Assembly (NCBI RefSeq): GCF_001039355.2
Contig: NW_019775469.1
Span: 339,309 to 403,308, forward strand
Direction: 5' to 3'
Length of the DNA: 64,000 nucleotides
Source: Lingula anatina
Taxonomy: Eukaryota > Brachiopoda > Lingulata > Lingulida > Lingulidae
Positions within the stretch are counted from its first letter, which is position 1, and every line of letters begins with the position of its first letter. Of the stretch, positions 1 through 10,606 are shown in pieces. Both the position numbers and the translations under genes were made by a program. The notes beneath the pieces are model-generated. The model was not told the DNA's origin. It worked only from the letters and a program-made list of their open reading frames with translations, and ran no database searches.

Positions 1-301
1 AAAACAGAAAAAATTCGGAACAGGTAAAATAGATAACTTAATGATTAAAGTTTTTTTGCATTATATATCTACAGTTTAGGACTGCGTCTGTGGAAATTAT
101 TATTATTGTATCTTTAGAACATTGTTTTTGAACATTCATTCATATCACTTGACATGATAATGTTGCTGATAGGTTTTAATTCGTAGTTTAAAGATTAAAT
201 GTAAGTTGTAGTTTTTATTTTCACATATAATTTGATAGAAAATTGAATTAAATCTGAGAAATATGCAGAAAAAATACTTTTTTTATTTTTTAATTTTTCA
301 G

Positions 302-462
302 GCAAATTCATCATCACAGTCCTTCCAAAAATATCCACTGAAGGCCTCACGGCAGAAAATGTGGGAGATCTTACAGAACATGTCCGTAAACAAATGCTTG
401 ATGTATATAACGAAACATCTCTGGAATCGGCTCAAGCAAAACTTTCCAATGGTGTTAAATAA
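302..462 (+). CDS. 1-acyl-sn-glycerol-3-phosphate acyltransferase (AGPAT1/2-like), last coding exon only
   Basis: Only the 3'-terminal coding exon lies in the window. After the acceptor AG at 300-301 the exon is read with two bases completing a codon and runs to TAA at 460-462. It encodes about 53 residues that start G-K-F-I-I-T-V-L-P-K-I-S-T-E-G-L-T-A and continue with a charged helix ending at the stop. The pattern V-L-P-x-I-x-T-x-G-L-T followed by a D-V/D-L-x-x-H-V-R-x-x-M-L helix is the C-terminal signature of animal AGPAT1/AGPAT2. These ER membrane enzymes acylate lysophosphatidic acid to phosphatidic acid in glycerolipid synthesis. The catalytic HX4D and EGTR motifs would be upstream, outside the window, so catalytic integrity cannot be judged. 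A longer-looking reading frame over the same bases (263-511) is a shadow. Confidence 0.8.
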
Positions 463-959
463 ACTGGACTATGATGCTTTTTTTTTATCCTTGTGTCTTA
501 TGAAGTGTTGACTTAAAACTTGCCAAATGAAGTAGACTTTTTGACACTAATGGTTATTGTCTGTTTTTGTAAAACCATGTATTGGATTCATATATGCTGA
601 TTAAGTGGCACATTACTGTTTGTGATTAAGGAAGAGTTAATTAACCCAGACTTTATTAATGTATTAATTGCAAAAGTCTTGACCTTTTCATTAGTAGGTA
701 AAAGCTTAGCTCATTTAAGACTAGTGGTATTGCTTATTCAAAGGAAGGAAAGAACATGCAAGGGGTGATTGAAAAAATTTTTCATTCTGACCTAGAAAAT
801 GTACATAGTGCTTTGCCATCTTTTGCTTTCTGAGCAGCTGTCCAGCATTTTACTTTACATAAGATGATGCATTGTCCCTCAATGCTTTTAGCATGTCTTC
901 ATAGATTACGGTGGAGATGTTCTATAATTTTTATTTACTTTATTTTATTTCTTTCTTTC

Positions 960-960
<1 letters not shown>

Positions 961-998
<38 letters not shown>

Positions 999-999
999 T
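961..999. repeat. (ATT)n microsatellite
   Basis: About 13 uninterrupted TTA/ATT units. They make a tyrosine-rich reading frame on the plus strand that is not a gene. Confidence 0.95.
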
Positions 1000-1438
1000 C
1001 TTTATTGTTTATTTTTATAGATATACTAGATCTGTACTAGATTATTTCAATTTATTGATTTTAATATTTATTATTTTATTAATTTATTTATCATTATTTG
1101 TAGATATACTCCATCACAGCATCCTGAACTGCCATGCAGAGAGTCAAAATTTCAAATGTAGCTTTCTCAGAACACAAAAGATGAAAGACTGCTCCTTACA
1201 GGGTCATTATCAAAACTTTGCAATCGCCCCTTGCACAGTGGCAAAATATTGACTTCCTGTTGGTTAATTGAAGTAGCAGTGAAACATAAAGTATATATTA
1301 GAATAAGAACTAGTTACTACATGAGTTGTCCACTGTTTGCGACATACAAGAATAATTATATCAAAGTGCAGCTGAGAATAATATTATAATATGCTCTTTT
1401 ACGTCACAAACAGAAGACTACGAGTAGTTGTTACTGAC

Positions 1439-1562
1439 TTATACCATGGCTGGCATATCCAACAAAAGGATAAACGCACTGAAGCATATGAAAATATAGG
1501 CAATCATCTATGCCTAAATAGTGCATTAATCCTATTGTTTGAAGTGCCAGTCATGGTATAAA
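1439..1562. repeat. Imperfect inverted repeat, 42-bp arms (hairpin or MITE-like)
   Basis: The left arm (1439-1480, beginning TTATACCATGGCTGGCA) and the right arm (1520-1562, ending TGCCAGTCATGGTATAA) are reverse complements with several mismatches. The loop holds a second small inverted repeat (AGGCA/TGCCT), so most of the 124 bp can fold back on itself. No clear target-site duplication was identified. It may be a degenerate MITE or a pre-miRNA-like hairpin; the sequence does not say which. Confidence 0.6.
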
Positions 1563-4109
1563 ATAGCTAAATGCCCGGACAACTGTTGGACAACTATAAC
1601 TTTATGGCTCTTTTTTCAAGCCTTATTAGACATAAAGGATTCTGAGAATTTCACAAATGCATTTCACTTAATGCATTTGTGCTTGATAGCAGTTCTTCCC
1701 CCTAAGAAGTTTTGTTCCTGCAAATATTAATTATTATCCTCAAACTAAAATGTTTTTGTTTTGTGATTAACCAATATAGCCAGTAAAATTGCAAAACGGT
1801 AATTGAAATATGCATCTCACCTATATACTAGATACCCCAGTAGAAAAAGTTGACTGAGTTTTTTGTGTAAGTGTTCAGCATTAATGAAATTATTTTTTGC
1901 AAATTTAGATGTGTTTTAGTATGTAGTTATGAATTTAATTGAAGACAATCCCCAGTGGTTCTTTGATTCTTTTCAGACATGTTTAAACATTTCATGAAGC
2001 TGTTTTCCCTTTCTGTCACTTTTAGCCATACTTTTCTTTTTTGAAATTCTGATATTATTGGGTAAATTTTGCTAGCTGGTAACTCTTGATAGCATGTACA
2101 AAAAGGCATTGTTGAAAAAGTTTCTCATTACTTGGTTAATTTGGGTCAGATTGGTTGTTTGGTTATTAAATATAGAAAAAGAGAGCAGGCTAAATGAAGC
2201 AGCCACTTAATACCATTGGAGGTTTTACTTAAATATGAGACTATATTTAATATATATTATATTGTACTCTACTCTAAAGGATATTGATAGATTTACAACA
2301 AAGTTGCCTACTAGCTCTCTTAGTACATTTCAAACCCTCATTGTCACTTACCAAGTAGCTTTAACTAAGGTTGTTATCTTGAATAAGGATTATTATGCCA
2401 TTAACCTTTTTTCTTCACAGAAACAGGTGACGTAAGACTTGGAAGGTTGACCTTCAGTGAAGGTCATTGATTAATATAGTATGTTAAGTTGATAATACAA
2501 ATGAAGCTGTATAGTCACTTGGATCTTTGAGAGTATTAGCAGATCAAGAGCGAACATAGCCTACTCTTTGCCTACGTTTTATGTATGCATTACTCTTTCA
2601 CGCATTGCTTAATTAACTTCGCTATCAAAACCAATTTGAACGTTGTGTGAGACGTTAGCTGATTAATCCCTCACTTTCTCAGGTTGATATTTGATTGCTT
2701 AAGTGCATTTGTTAATTTATCAGAAGAATCGAAATTGACTAATATGATACTGTAACGAGATGTTGCAACCTTGGTCTTTGGGTTGTGATAATGCCAAATA
2801 AAACATTGAGGTTGATTTTAAGTACACGACGTACTTGTTACTTGTTTTATTTATTCGCGAAAATGCAAAGCGGGAAAATGAAGTAGGGTAAATTTCATAG
2901 GACAAGTTTTGTAATTTAATATTGTGTATTTTAAACATTTAGAACGATAAGGTTGGAGCGAGATCCAATTTCCTTATTTAAAACGCGTTTTGGTAGTTTT
3001 TAAAATAGATAAGAAATGATTGCGATCAGAGGCCTTGATAGTGAAGCCCGTATTTAAATGTATATGCCTAGTCACTAACTCGCCTAAGTTGTCTCTAAAG
3101 CATAAATTATAATAATTACATATGAGCTAAAAGTTAGAGTGATGAGAATGGTTGAAAGTTTCCTTTCTGAATATTGATTGTTCTTTTGGCATTTTAATGC
3201 GTTTCTTTCTGGCAATCGGTGGAATCTCATCTACCGCATCCACCGCGCAGCATGTCATATTGACCTACCATCTGCCGTTGTGTACACGTGGATTGTGAGT
3301 CAATACGTCCATACCTTAATACTTGATGTGATTCCGGGTAACCAGTCTTTCTATGCATTAATTATAACGTTGAACATCTACCAGACCAATGCGTGGCCGT
3401 GATTTAAACTGTTCCAAAGTTTCTATTTTAATTCCAATCTTAAAGAAGTAAAAGGAATTGTGTTTTAGATAAATTTAAAAAATTGCCGCTTTTTAGATGA
3501 TTCTGTGGACGTGAAGATCTACGAGATGGAGGCTAAAATGTCAAAAAGCAAGATAAATAGTTGTAGAGCTATTATGTCATTTACAAAGTGCCTTGACGCA
3601 AGAGAAAAACGTTGAACAGAAATATTGTCACCCTAGCACGCAATGCTTATGAATGTTGTCTGTAATTTGCCAAACGGTTTATTTATGAGGTGTTAAAGGC
3701 ATCAAACAAATCCCCTTTCTTTGCATAAAAACATTAAAACAATGAGTCACAGATGGCATGATACTACACCTGGATTCTTTCAGGATTTTTTGAGGGCGGA
3801 GAAAGAGATGGTTTGCTTGTTTTTTCCCCTACCCTTCCTTATTTATGGTGGGGGAAAAACAAAGAGAAGGGGCCTGACCCTCATCCCTCTCGCCTTGAAT
3901 TAACCTTTGCCACGGTTAATAGAAATGAAACAATTTATTTTAACTCACCTCCCTAACAAAATGCGGACGTGCCTTTCTATCCATTCCAACTCCTCCAAAA
4001 AGAGGGAAAAAACATTAAAAAAGAGTAATGATGACAAGAACAGCAACCCTGTCATGTGAGATTGTCACACGAAGAACCGTTTCATAGCTCTTAAGATAGA
4101 GAACCGCCT

Positions 4110-4117
4110 TGACGTCA
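4110..4117. promoter_or_regulatory. Perfect CRE palindrome TGACGTCA upstream of the transporter gene
   Basis: The 8-bp cAMP-response element TGACGTCA lies 80 bp before the ATG at 4198. CREB/ATF factors bind this palindrome, and full sites close to start sites are often functional. Function here is inferred from position only. Confidence 0.5.
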
Positions 4118-4197
4118 TCGCATGAAGAGTAATTGAAACGCGCAAATCCACTCGAATTTTGACTTTGATCAAAGCATTTTTATTAATTTCGATAAAA

Positions 4198-7100
4198 ATG
4201 GATTTAAAGTGGGGTTGGATATGTCTGATTATTGCGCTGTGTTTGCGAATTCTTGTCCATGGCGTTATACACTCTTATGGGGTTTTTCTGGCGAATTTCA
4301 GTCGTGAAATAGAAGATACCAAAGTTGCAACTTTAGGTGAGTAAGTTTCGCTCGCATTTTTCTATATTTATTTAAGAAAGTATGCATTTTCACCCTCAGG
4401 TTCACAGAAATTACGTACTTAATGGTAGTCTTGTTATTTTTTCTTTTTTGTTTTAATGAATATCCACCCATTACTTATGGGGTTGTCCTTGCGTATAGTG
4501 CATGTTTGCCGAAAAAGTGGAAAAGTTATTCACCGTTTTGGTTTGGTACACCATCCATCGAGTTGACTTCAAAACTGTGTCGCCTTATTTTTGGCTTTTT
4601 TTTCGTTTCTTGTTTTAAAAACTTTTACCACAACTACAAAGAGATGTTTTAATGTGACTGTCCAGTGTACTTTTCAATTTGGGGCTATTAACACCTCTCA
4701 ACGAGGCGAATGTTGGCAATCACCTTTTTTGAAGGCTTTATGTACATTCTTGTTTTTGTCTCTTATCCCACCAGAAGTAAAAACCCTCTCTACAGTTTTG
4801 ATAAAAAGCCTTTTTTCATGCATTGTCTTGTACATTACAGTAATAGTTAATAAAAACTTATCGTTAAGCTAGCATGCGACTGTGCTACATCGTCCCCTTA
4901 CCGCTGAACCGCAACCTTGAGGAAGTACAATGCCAATTTATCTTACTAACAAGCTGCATGATTCTACAAAAAGATCCTCTTTGTAATAACCAGAAAGTAT
5001 GCTGCGTTCCAGTTTTGCTGACCTGCATCACAAGAGGGACTGAAAACATTGATATTTGGCAACTTTCCGCAACCTAATCATTAGAAGGACATGATGGCAA
5101 GATTCCAAAAAGAAAAGAAAACAAATTGAGCTAAGCGCAACAGAAGCATTATAAAATGCCCCGAATTATGACACATTTTCCAAGAGTATTTTTCTATTTC
5201 TATTTTCGTAATAAGTCGCTACCAAATTGATGATTGGATTGTCCCCGTGCGAAGAGGAACTAAATTGTAGAAACTAAAAAAAAGGAAGCAGTGACAAATC
5301 TCTTCCATGTGGTACCGAGACAAGAGAATAAATCACACAGACACAAAGGCTATTCCGTGGTCATAATGTAGCATTATGTGACATGGCGTGCCCACTGCGA
5401 TTAACACTGACCTTAACCTGTTCTTGTGCCCCAAAGTGTACCCTGTTTCCAGATTAGAGCTCTTATAATGTTTCANAGTAGAAACTAAAAAAAAAGGAAG
5501 CAGTGACAAATCTCTTCCATGTGGTACCGCGACAAGAGAATAAATCACACAGACACAAAGGCTATTCCGTGGTCATAATGTAGCATTATGTGACATGGCG
5601 TGCCCACTGCGATTAACACTGACCTTAACCTGTTCTTGTGCCCCAAAGTGTACCCTGTTTCCAGATTAGAGCTCTTATAATGTTTCACTGTTACTAAGAA
5701 AGAGACTTATTGTAGTTTTTTATGCTAAGGCAACATCGGTTAATTCATTTGGAAATAAAAAACGTACCTCAGGTTTTTTTTCTTGCTTTTTTTTTCACAG
5801 CGGTTTTGTATTTCATGCAAATTTGATTACTCTTTGCTCATATATATTTGAAGCATCTGGTAATAATATAGATATCCTTTGTTTAGAATGGTTGTACATT
5901 ATCTCACTGGAATAAATAGATTCAGAAAATAGCAACTGGGCATATTATGCAAAACACGAAATTAGGATAAGATGAAAATTTAACTAAAAGTAAACTCAAT
6001 AAAAACGTCACTTTCCTTGCAGTAAACTGCTGAATATATGTAGTACCATTTCTCCGAGTTCTGTATGTCAATACTTTGTATCTGTCTTGATAAAAATGGT
6101 CTAGTTTTATTCATATCTAACTTCAAAGGAAAAATCACATGGGTTTTTGTTATTTTATTTTGTGATTTTTCCATCGGAAATAAAAGTATTTGTGAACCGG
6201 TAGTGTATTAGGTGCTTAGTTGTGCGTACTTCGCGTGCTGATACCAATAATACCCCAGCAGTACATGCCCATGCATCTCATTTATCTGACTACAATTTGT
6301 CAAACTTGAATAAACTGAAGTAAGCACTTTAAAGATAGAACACAAACTAAATATAAGATGTGTAAGATGACCTGGTTGCGATGCAGTTCTATCCATAAGC
6401 CTTGATGAAGAAGGCAATACGGAAGAACTATTGGAAGAACAATATTGTATTGCATAAAATTTCGACAAACCTGTTGATGTATTATGTGTTGTCGTACATA
6501 ATATGATCCCGATGTTGCAAAAATGCGTGATATGATTTAATAATTAAAGAAGATAAAATCTAGCTTGAAGAATGATCGTCGGCTTTCTGTACTTAACGAA
6601 TTGCTATCATGAAAGCAATTTGAAACACCAAGAGACGTGATATACGCATATTTGCATGTGTATTTTTTTAAAATCGGGTTTTATTGGTATATAGGGAAAC
6701 TTTCAATCGAAATTCCAACAAGAAGTGGAGAAATATTGCAAGATTGGACCAGCAAGAAAAAAAAGCAACAGAATATTCTCTACAGATACATACATACAGA
6801 TCAATATGCGGCATATTCTATAATACGAAATTTCAAGCACCCTGAGTTTCAGAGGCTACTTGAAACTGACCTCTATTATCTGGCTGCCTCTGCTGTTTCT
6901 TGTAACCACAAAATCATATCTACGACAGGAGCTAGTTTAAGTATTCTTTGAAACTCAGAGTGATTCGAAGGCGCGATGCTGCTTAAGAAACTTATTTTGC
7001 ATTGCCGAGCAAATTCTTAGCTCGCAATAGACTCCTTTAGCTATTAGCACCAGTCCAGTATAATTGTAAAAGTTGTCCTGCTATCGTTCATGACTTTTGT

Positions 7101-10037
7101 TCCATAATAATTTCAGCCTGGGTTGGAGCAGTAGCCTATGGAGTAGTGGAAACTGGCACCCCTATTGCTCTGATACTAGTCCGCAAAATTGGGGCCCGGA
7201 ACACCGTTGTCATTGGCGTGTTAGCGGCCTCGACTGGGTTGTACTTGTCTGGAATCGCCGGTAACCCGCGGCAGCTGTTCTTTACGTACAGTTTGCTGAC
7301 CGGAAGTGGCATGTTGTTGATGAACAAACCTGTCTTCTTCTTGCTGGACAAATACTTCCCAAGGGACCACGAGTATCATGTGTTGACAACTAGCGTTCCG
7401 CGATGGTCCAACAGCCTTGGTGAGCACTCGTTAAATATGGAATTTAGATTTTTCTTGTCCTGATATAAATGATAATTCATTTCTTACTTTTCATTTTGGT
7501 ACCCTCCTTGCAAAAAAAAGTTCATTTTAAACTGAGATGTGAACTGAGATTGAGCAAAAAAATATATGTGTTAGAATTATGCAGAAAGAATGTAGTTCTT
7601 TAACAAAAACATTCAGATTTTAATAAAATGGCAGAACCAGAAACGGGGATCACTTTTTTCCATCTCTACTTTGAAAACATTGTTTACGGAAATGTGAAAT
7701 TTGTTGCGTTTTACACTTTTGAGTAATATTTTTAGTGTGTTTCTTTAGGCATCAGTACATTGCTTTTATCCCCCTTTGAGAAAAGATTGGGACTGAATCC
7801 TTCATTTTGTTTTGAAAATGTTACCCGTTACTTTGCCCTCCAGTGGAAAGTTTGCCTAGCTAATATAGAACCTGTTTAAACTTTAAAGTAGTTATAACTT
7901 CTTTTCAGGACCCCTTCTCTTTAACCCGCTATCGGCTGCTTTAATAGGCAGGATTGGTTGGAACATGACATTTGTAACATACGGGACGTTGTACTTACTC
8001 GTGGGAGGCGCCGGTGCCTACTGTATCAGAGACGCGCCAGAGGCAACTCAAGAGGAGGCACAAGAAGACACTAAAGACCAAAGAAGGCACGGCGAATCAA
8101 AACTGACAGAGAGTACAGGGATGTTTGTTGTTGTTTGTGCCGGATTGCTCTTCTTTGCAGCCGTCTTCTGCTGGGCGTTTGTCGTATTTGACCCCACGTT
8201 CATATTGGTACGTGAAATAGGGTTGCGATAAAGGGATCATCCGAGATAACTGCGTTGCGACAACGAATAAAAAATTAACAGAATTTATTCATGTATATTT
8301 TCCCGGTAGTTTTATCTAAAGTTCAGAATTACAGTTTATTGCACAACAGCAACGATTCATTTTGATGTTTTGCTTGTCCATTTTGTATTGTTTTCTAAAA
8401 TGACATTATGGGCGCACAGAGTTTCAACTGTATCGCTGAAAAGTTCATCACACCTCACGCGGATTCTTATCTCACATGACATTTGTTACACAGCCTTGTG
8501 TTAGGCTTTCTCGGGTGACACCCTTTGTTAAATGTGTAATAATATATGAAATGATTATTCCCTTTGAAAAAAAACATCCCCAATATACAGAACAGGCCCG
8601 TAGCCAGGGGGGTTCGGGGGGTTCGAAAGAACCCCCCTTTTTGCTGGAAAAAGGTCCACTCAGGGTAAATTTGACCTAGGTACATGGGGATTATATGGTA
8701 AAAGGTCCACTTTTTCAGAAAAAGACCCCCCTTTGAAATTGCTGGCTACAGGCCTGCAGAAGTCATGCTTTCAGTGAAGGATTTTAATTTGTTTGGTTCG
8801 ATGGGAGGTCATCTGTGTATTGTTGCCAATTTCCCTGAAACACCAAAAGACATCTTTTCTTTTTTTTTTCTTTAGGTTAAGCATATGGAGACTCTCGGTT
8901 TCCACGAGTCAACAGGAGCTTTCGCAGTCACAGTCTTCTCTGCATCTGACCTCGTGGGCCGAATACTGATTACACTACCCAGTGACAAACTGGTGAAGGG
9001 AAGGATCGTCTACCTGTCTGCCGTGTGCTGCTTTCTTTTAGGCATACAGAACTTCTTCATGGGTTTCTCTACTGGCTACGCGCTGGTCTTGTCCTACGCC
9101 ATCAGTACGTATGGAAATTTATGATACAGGAAATATATATATTATGAAATATAATTGGCGGCATGGCGACAATAATTAACGTTTTACGTTACTTTTTCAT
9201 TTCACGAATTTCTCGCTGTAGACTTTAATCAGTCACCGTATCCTTTTACTATTAATTTATTTCGTGCCTCGTGCCGCGCAGATTAACTCGAGCTGTTACG
9301 CACTGGCACCAGTGCTTCCTCGTCTGGTCCCTGTGAAATACACATTTAGAGTTTGCATTCCTTACCTGACATGTAGCATCGGATAAAGTAACTCAGTTAG
9401 CTGGAAACCAGTAACATATTACTTAACGACTGTAAATTATTAATATTTCAGTGGCGGGCTTTACAACGGGCTTGATGGGCGCCCTGAAGTTCCCATTGTG
9501 TGATGAAATCATGGACGGGCATTATACACATGAACTCTTTGCTTTAAGTGGTCTCGCCAGTGGAACAGCATTGATCCTGGGCATAGTTGCTGCAGGTAAT
9601 AAATTATTAGAAATATCAATAACCGTTCATTAAACTATAATCACAATATTTAGAGACCTTTATCAATATAGCAGTAGAATCTTTTTTAATATAGATAGTT
9701 TGACGATTTAGGGCATTATTGTTTTTTAAAAAACTCAGTTTCTGTGGTTATCATACATTTTTCGAAATAGGAGAGGTATGCCACGTTAATTTTGCAACCG
9801 TTTGATTTGCATAATTTTTTAAAATTTCTTTTAGGAGAAATCTTTGACACCACCGGCTCATATCAAACCGTGTTCTTCCTCGAGTTGGGGGCCTTCTGGA
9901 TGGCGGCGCTAGCATTTGGCGCCATCGTCATGTTACGAAACAAAGTCCTTCGAAAATCTTTACCGAATACTGATGAGAAAATGCCCCTCGTAGCAAGCGG
10001 CCAGATTCTGGAAGTGCCTTCCACGCCAGTGATCTAA
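4198..10037 (+). CDS. SLC16/monocarboxylate-transporter-like MFS protein, 6 exons, 438 aa
   Basis: Exons: 4198-4336, 7117-7419, 7909-8207, 8876-9104, 9452-9595, 9835-10037. All junctions are GT-AG, phases match, and the total is 1317 nt including TAA at 10035-10037. The ATG at 4198 (GATAAAAATGG) is the first in-frame methionine. The protein opens M-D-L-K-W-G-W followed by a hydrophobic helix with H-S-Y-G-V-F-L, matching the first membrane segment of SLC16 (usual motif D-G-G-W-G-W). Later come several hydrophobic helices, a charged central loop (exon 3, E/K/R-rich) and a last segment starting G-E-I-F-D-T-T-G-S-Y, which matches the MCT G-x-x-x-D-x-T-G-S-Y motif. It is therefore a plasma- or organelle-membrane major facilitator. 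The TM5 motif YFxKRR is replaced by Y-F-P-R-D-H-E-Y, and the TM1 motif is reduced, so lactate transport cannot be assumed. A solute-orphan MCT is more likely. The tail is short and hydrophilic. Confidence 0.82.
5267..5687. repeat. Near-identical 209-bp direct duplication joined at a single N (likely assembly artefact)
   Basis: The block 5267-5475 is repeated almost exactly at 5478-5687, with a lone N at 5476 between them. The copies differ at about two positions (for example CCGAGAC versus CCGCGAC). This is what results when overlapping contig ends are placed side by side. It lies in intron 1 of the transporter gene and contains no exon. Confidence 0.8.
8593..8756. mobile_element. 164-bp MITE, hAT-like (hAT5 type) with 5-bp target-site duplication
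   Basis: The left end begins CAGGCCCGTAGCCAG. The right end is its near-perfect reverse complement, CTGGCTACAGGCCTG. The element is flanked on both sides by the 5-bp direct repeat CAGAA (8588-8592 and 8757-8761). Inside are C/G-homopolymer palindromes but no transposase. Termini of the form CAGG..CGTAGCCAG belong to hAT elements, and a hAT subgroup makes 5-bp rather than 8-bp duplications. It sits in intron 3 of the transporter gene. Confidence 0.8.
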
Positions 10038-10606
10038 GAGTGGAGTATTTTAAAGACAAATTGACTCCTTGCGTGTTTATCTGCAGTGATGCGTACTACA
10101 CTATTTTTTGATAAATCACACAAGGTCTTCTTACAAATGTCAATGTAAAAAATAACACTGAAACAAATGCTTCAATAAATAACGTTACATTTACTGCTAA
10201 CCTAGGGATTATTTTATCACATACAAAAGTACAAATGCATTTCAATATGATCCAATAATGTAAACTTTGGGGAAGTGAACTCATTCACCTTAAGGACACA
10301 GTCACTACATGTATTGTTATTGAGATTTCTCTCATCAAATATAACCTGTGCTATATTTCATTGTACGTAATATGGAACGTTATCAAAAACAATGTATTCG
10401 GAAGAAAAAATGCAACATGTAAATACATCATTACTGCAGTCCATCCCACAATTTAAATAAACATATTTCACCTTGTATAGGAACAGACGACAAAATGACT
10501 TTGAAATGATAAATAAATAAAATTGTCAAGACATAAAGTATGATTACTTCAGCATACCAACATGGCAGATTGCAAATCATTTCGGTTCAGTGTGAAAGAA
10601 TTCTCG
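10038..10606. other. Convergent 3' ends of the transporter and ASB genes
   Basis: This 570-bp, AT-rich stretch separates two stop codons on opposite strands and must carry both 3'UTRs. An AATAAA at 10174-10179 fits a poly(A) signal for the plus-strand transporter. No coding exon is seen. Confidence 0.6.

Larger units (their letters stand above)
463..4197. other. AGPAT 3'UTR and intergenic DNA
   Basis: No convincing coding exon is seen in these 3.7 kb. The proximal part must hold the AGPAT 3'UTR. An AATAAA overlaps the stop codon at 458-463, but the true poly(A) site cannot be fixed. The stretch contains an ATT microsatellite (961-999), an imperfect hairpin (1439-1562) and, near its right end, the promoter region of the transporter gene. 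Confidence 0.6.

Noticed and set aside
911-1252. Tyrosine-rich open frame
   Set aside because: Produced by the ATT microsatellite; no family resemblance.
6637-6951. 104-codon frame in transporter intron 1
   Set aside because: No resemblance to MFS sequence; exons 1 and 2 already join in phase and are contiguous in homology.
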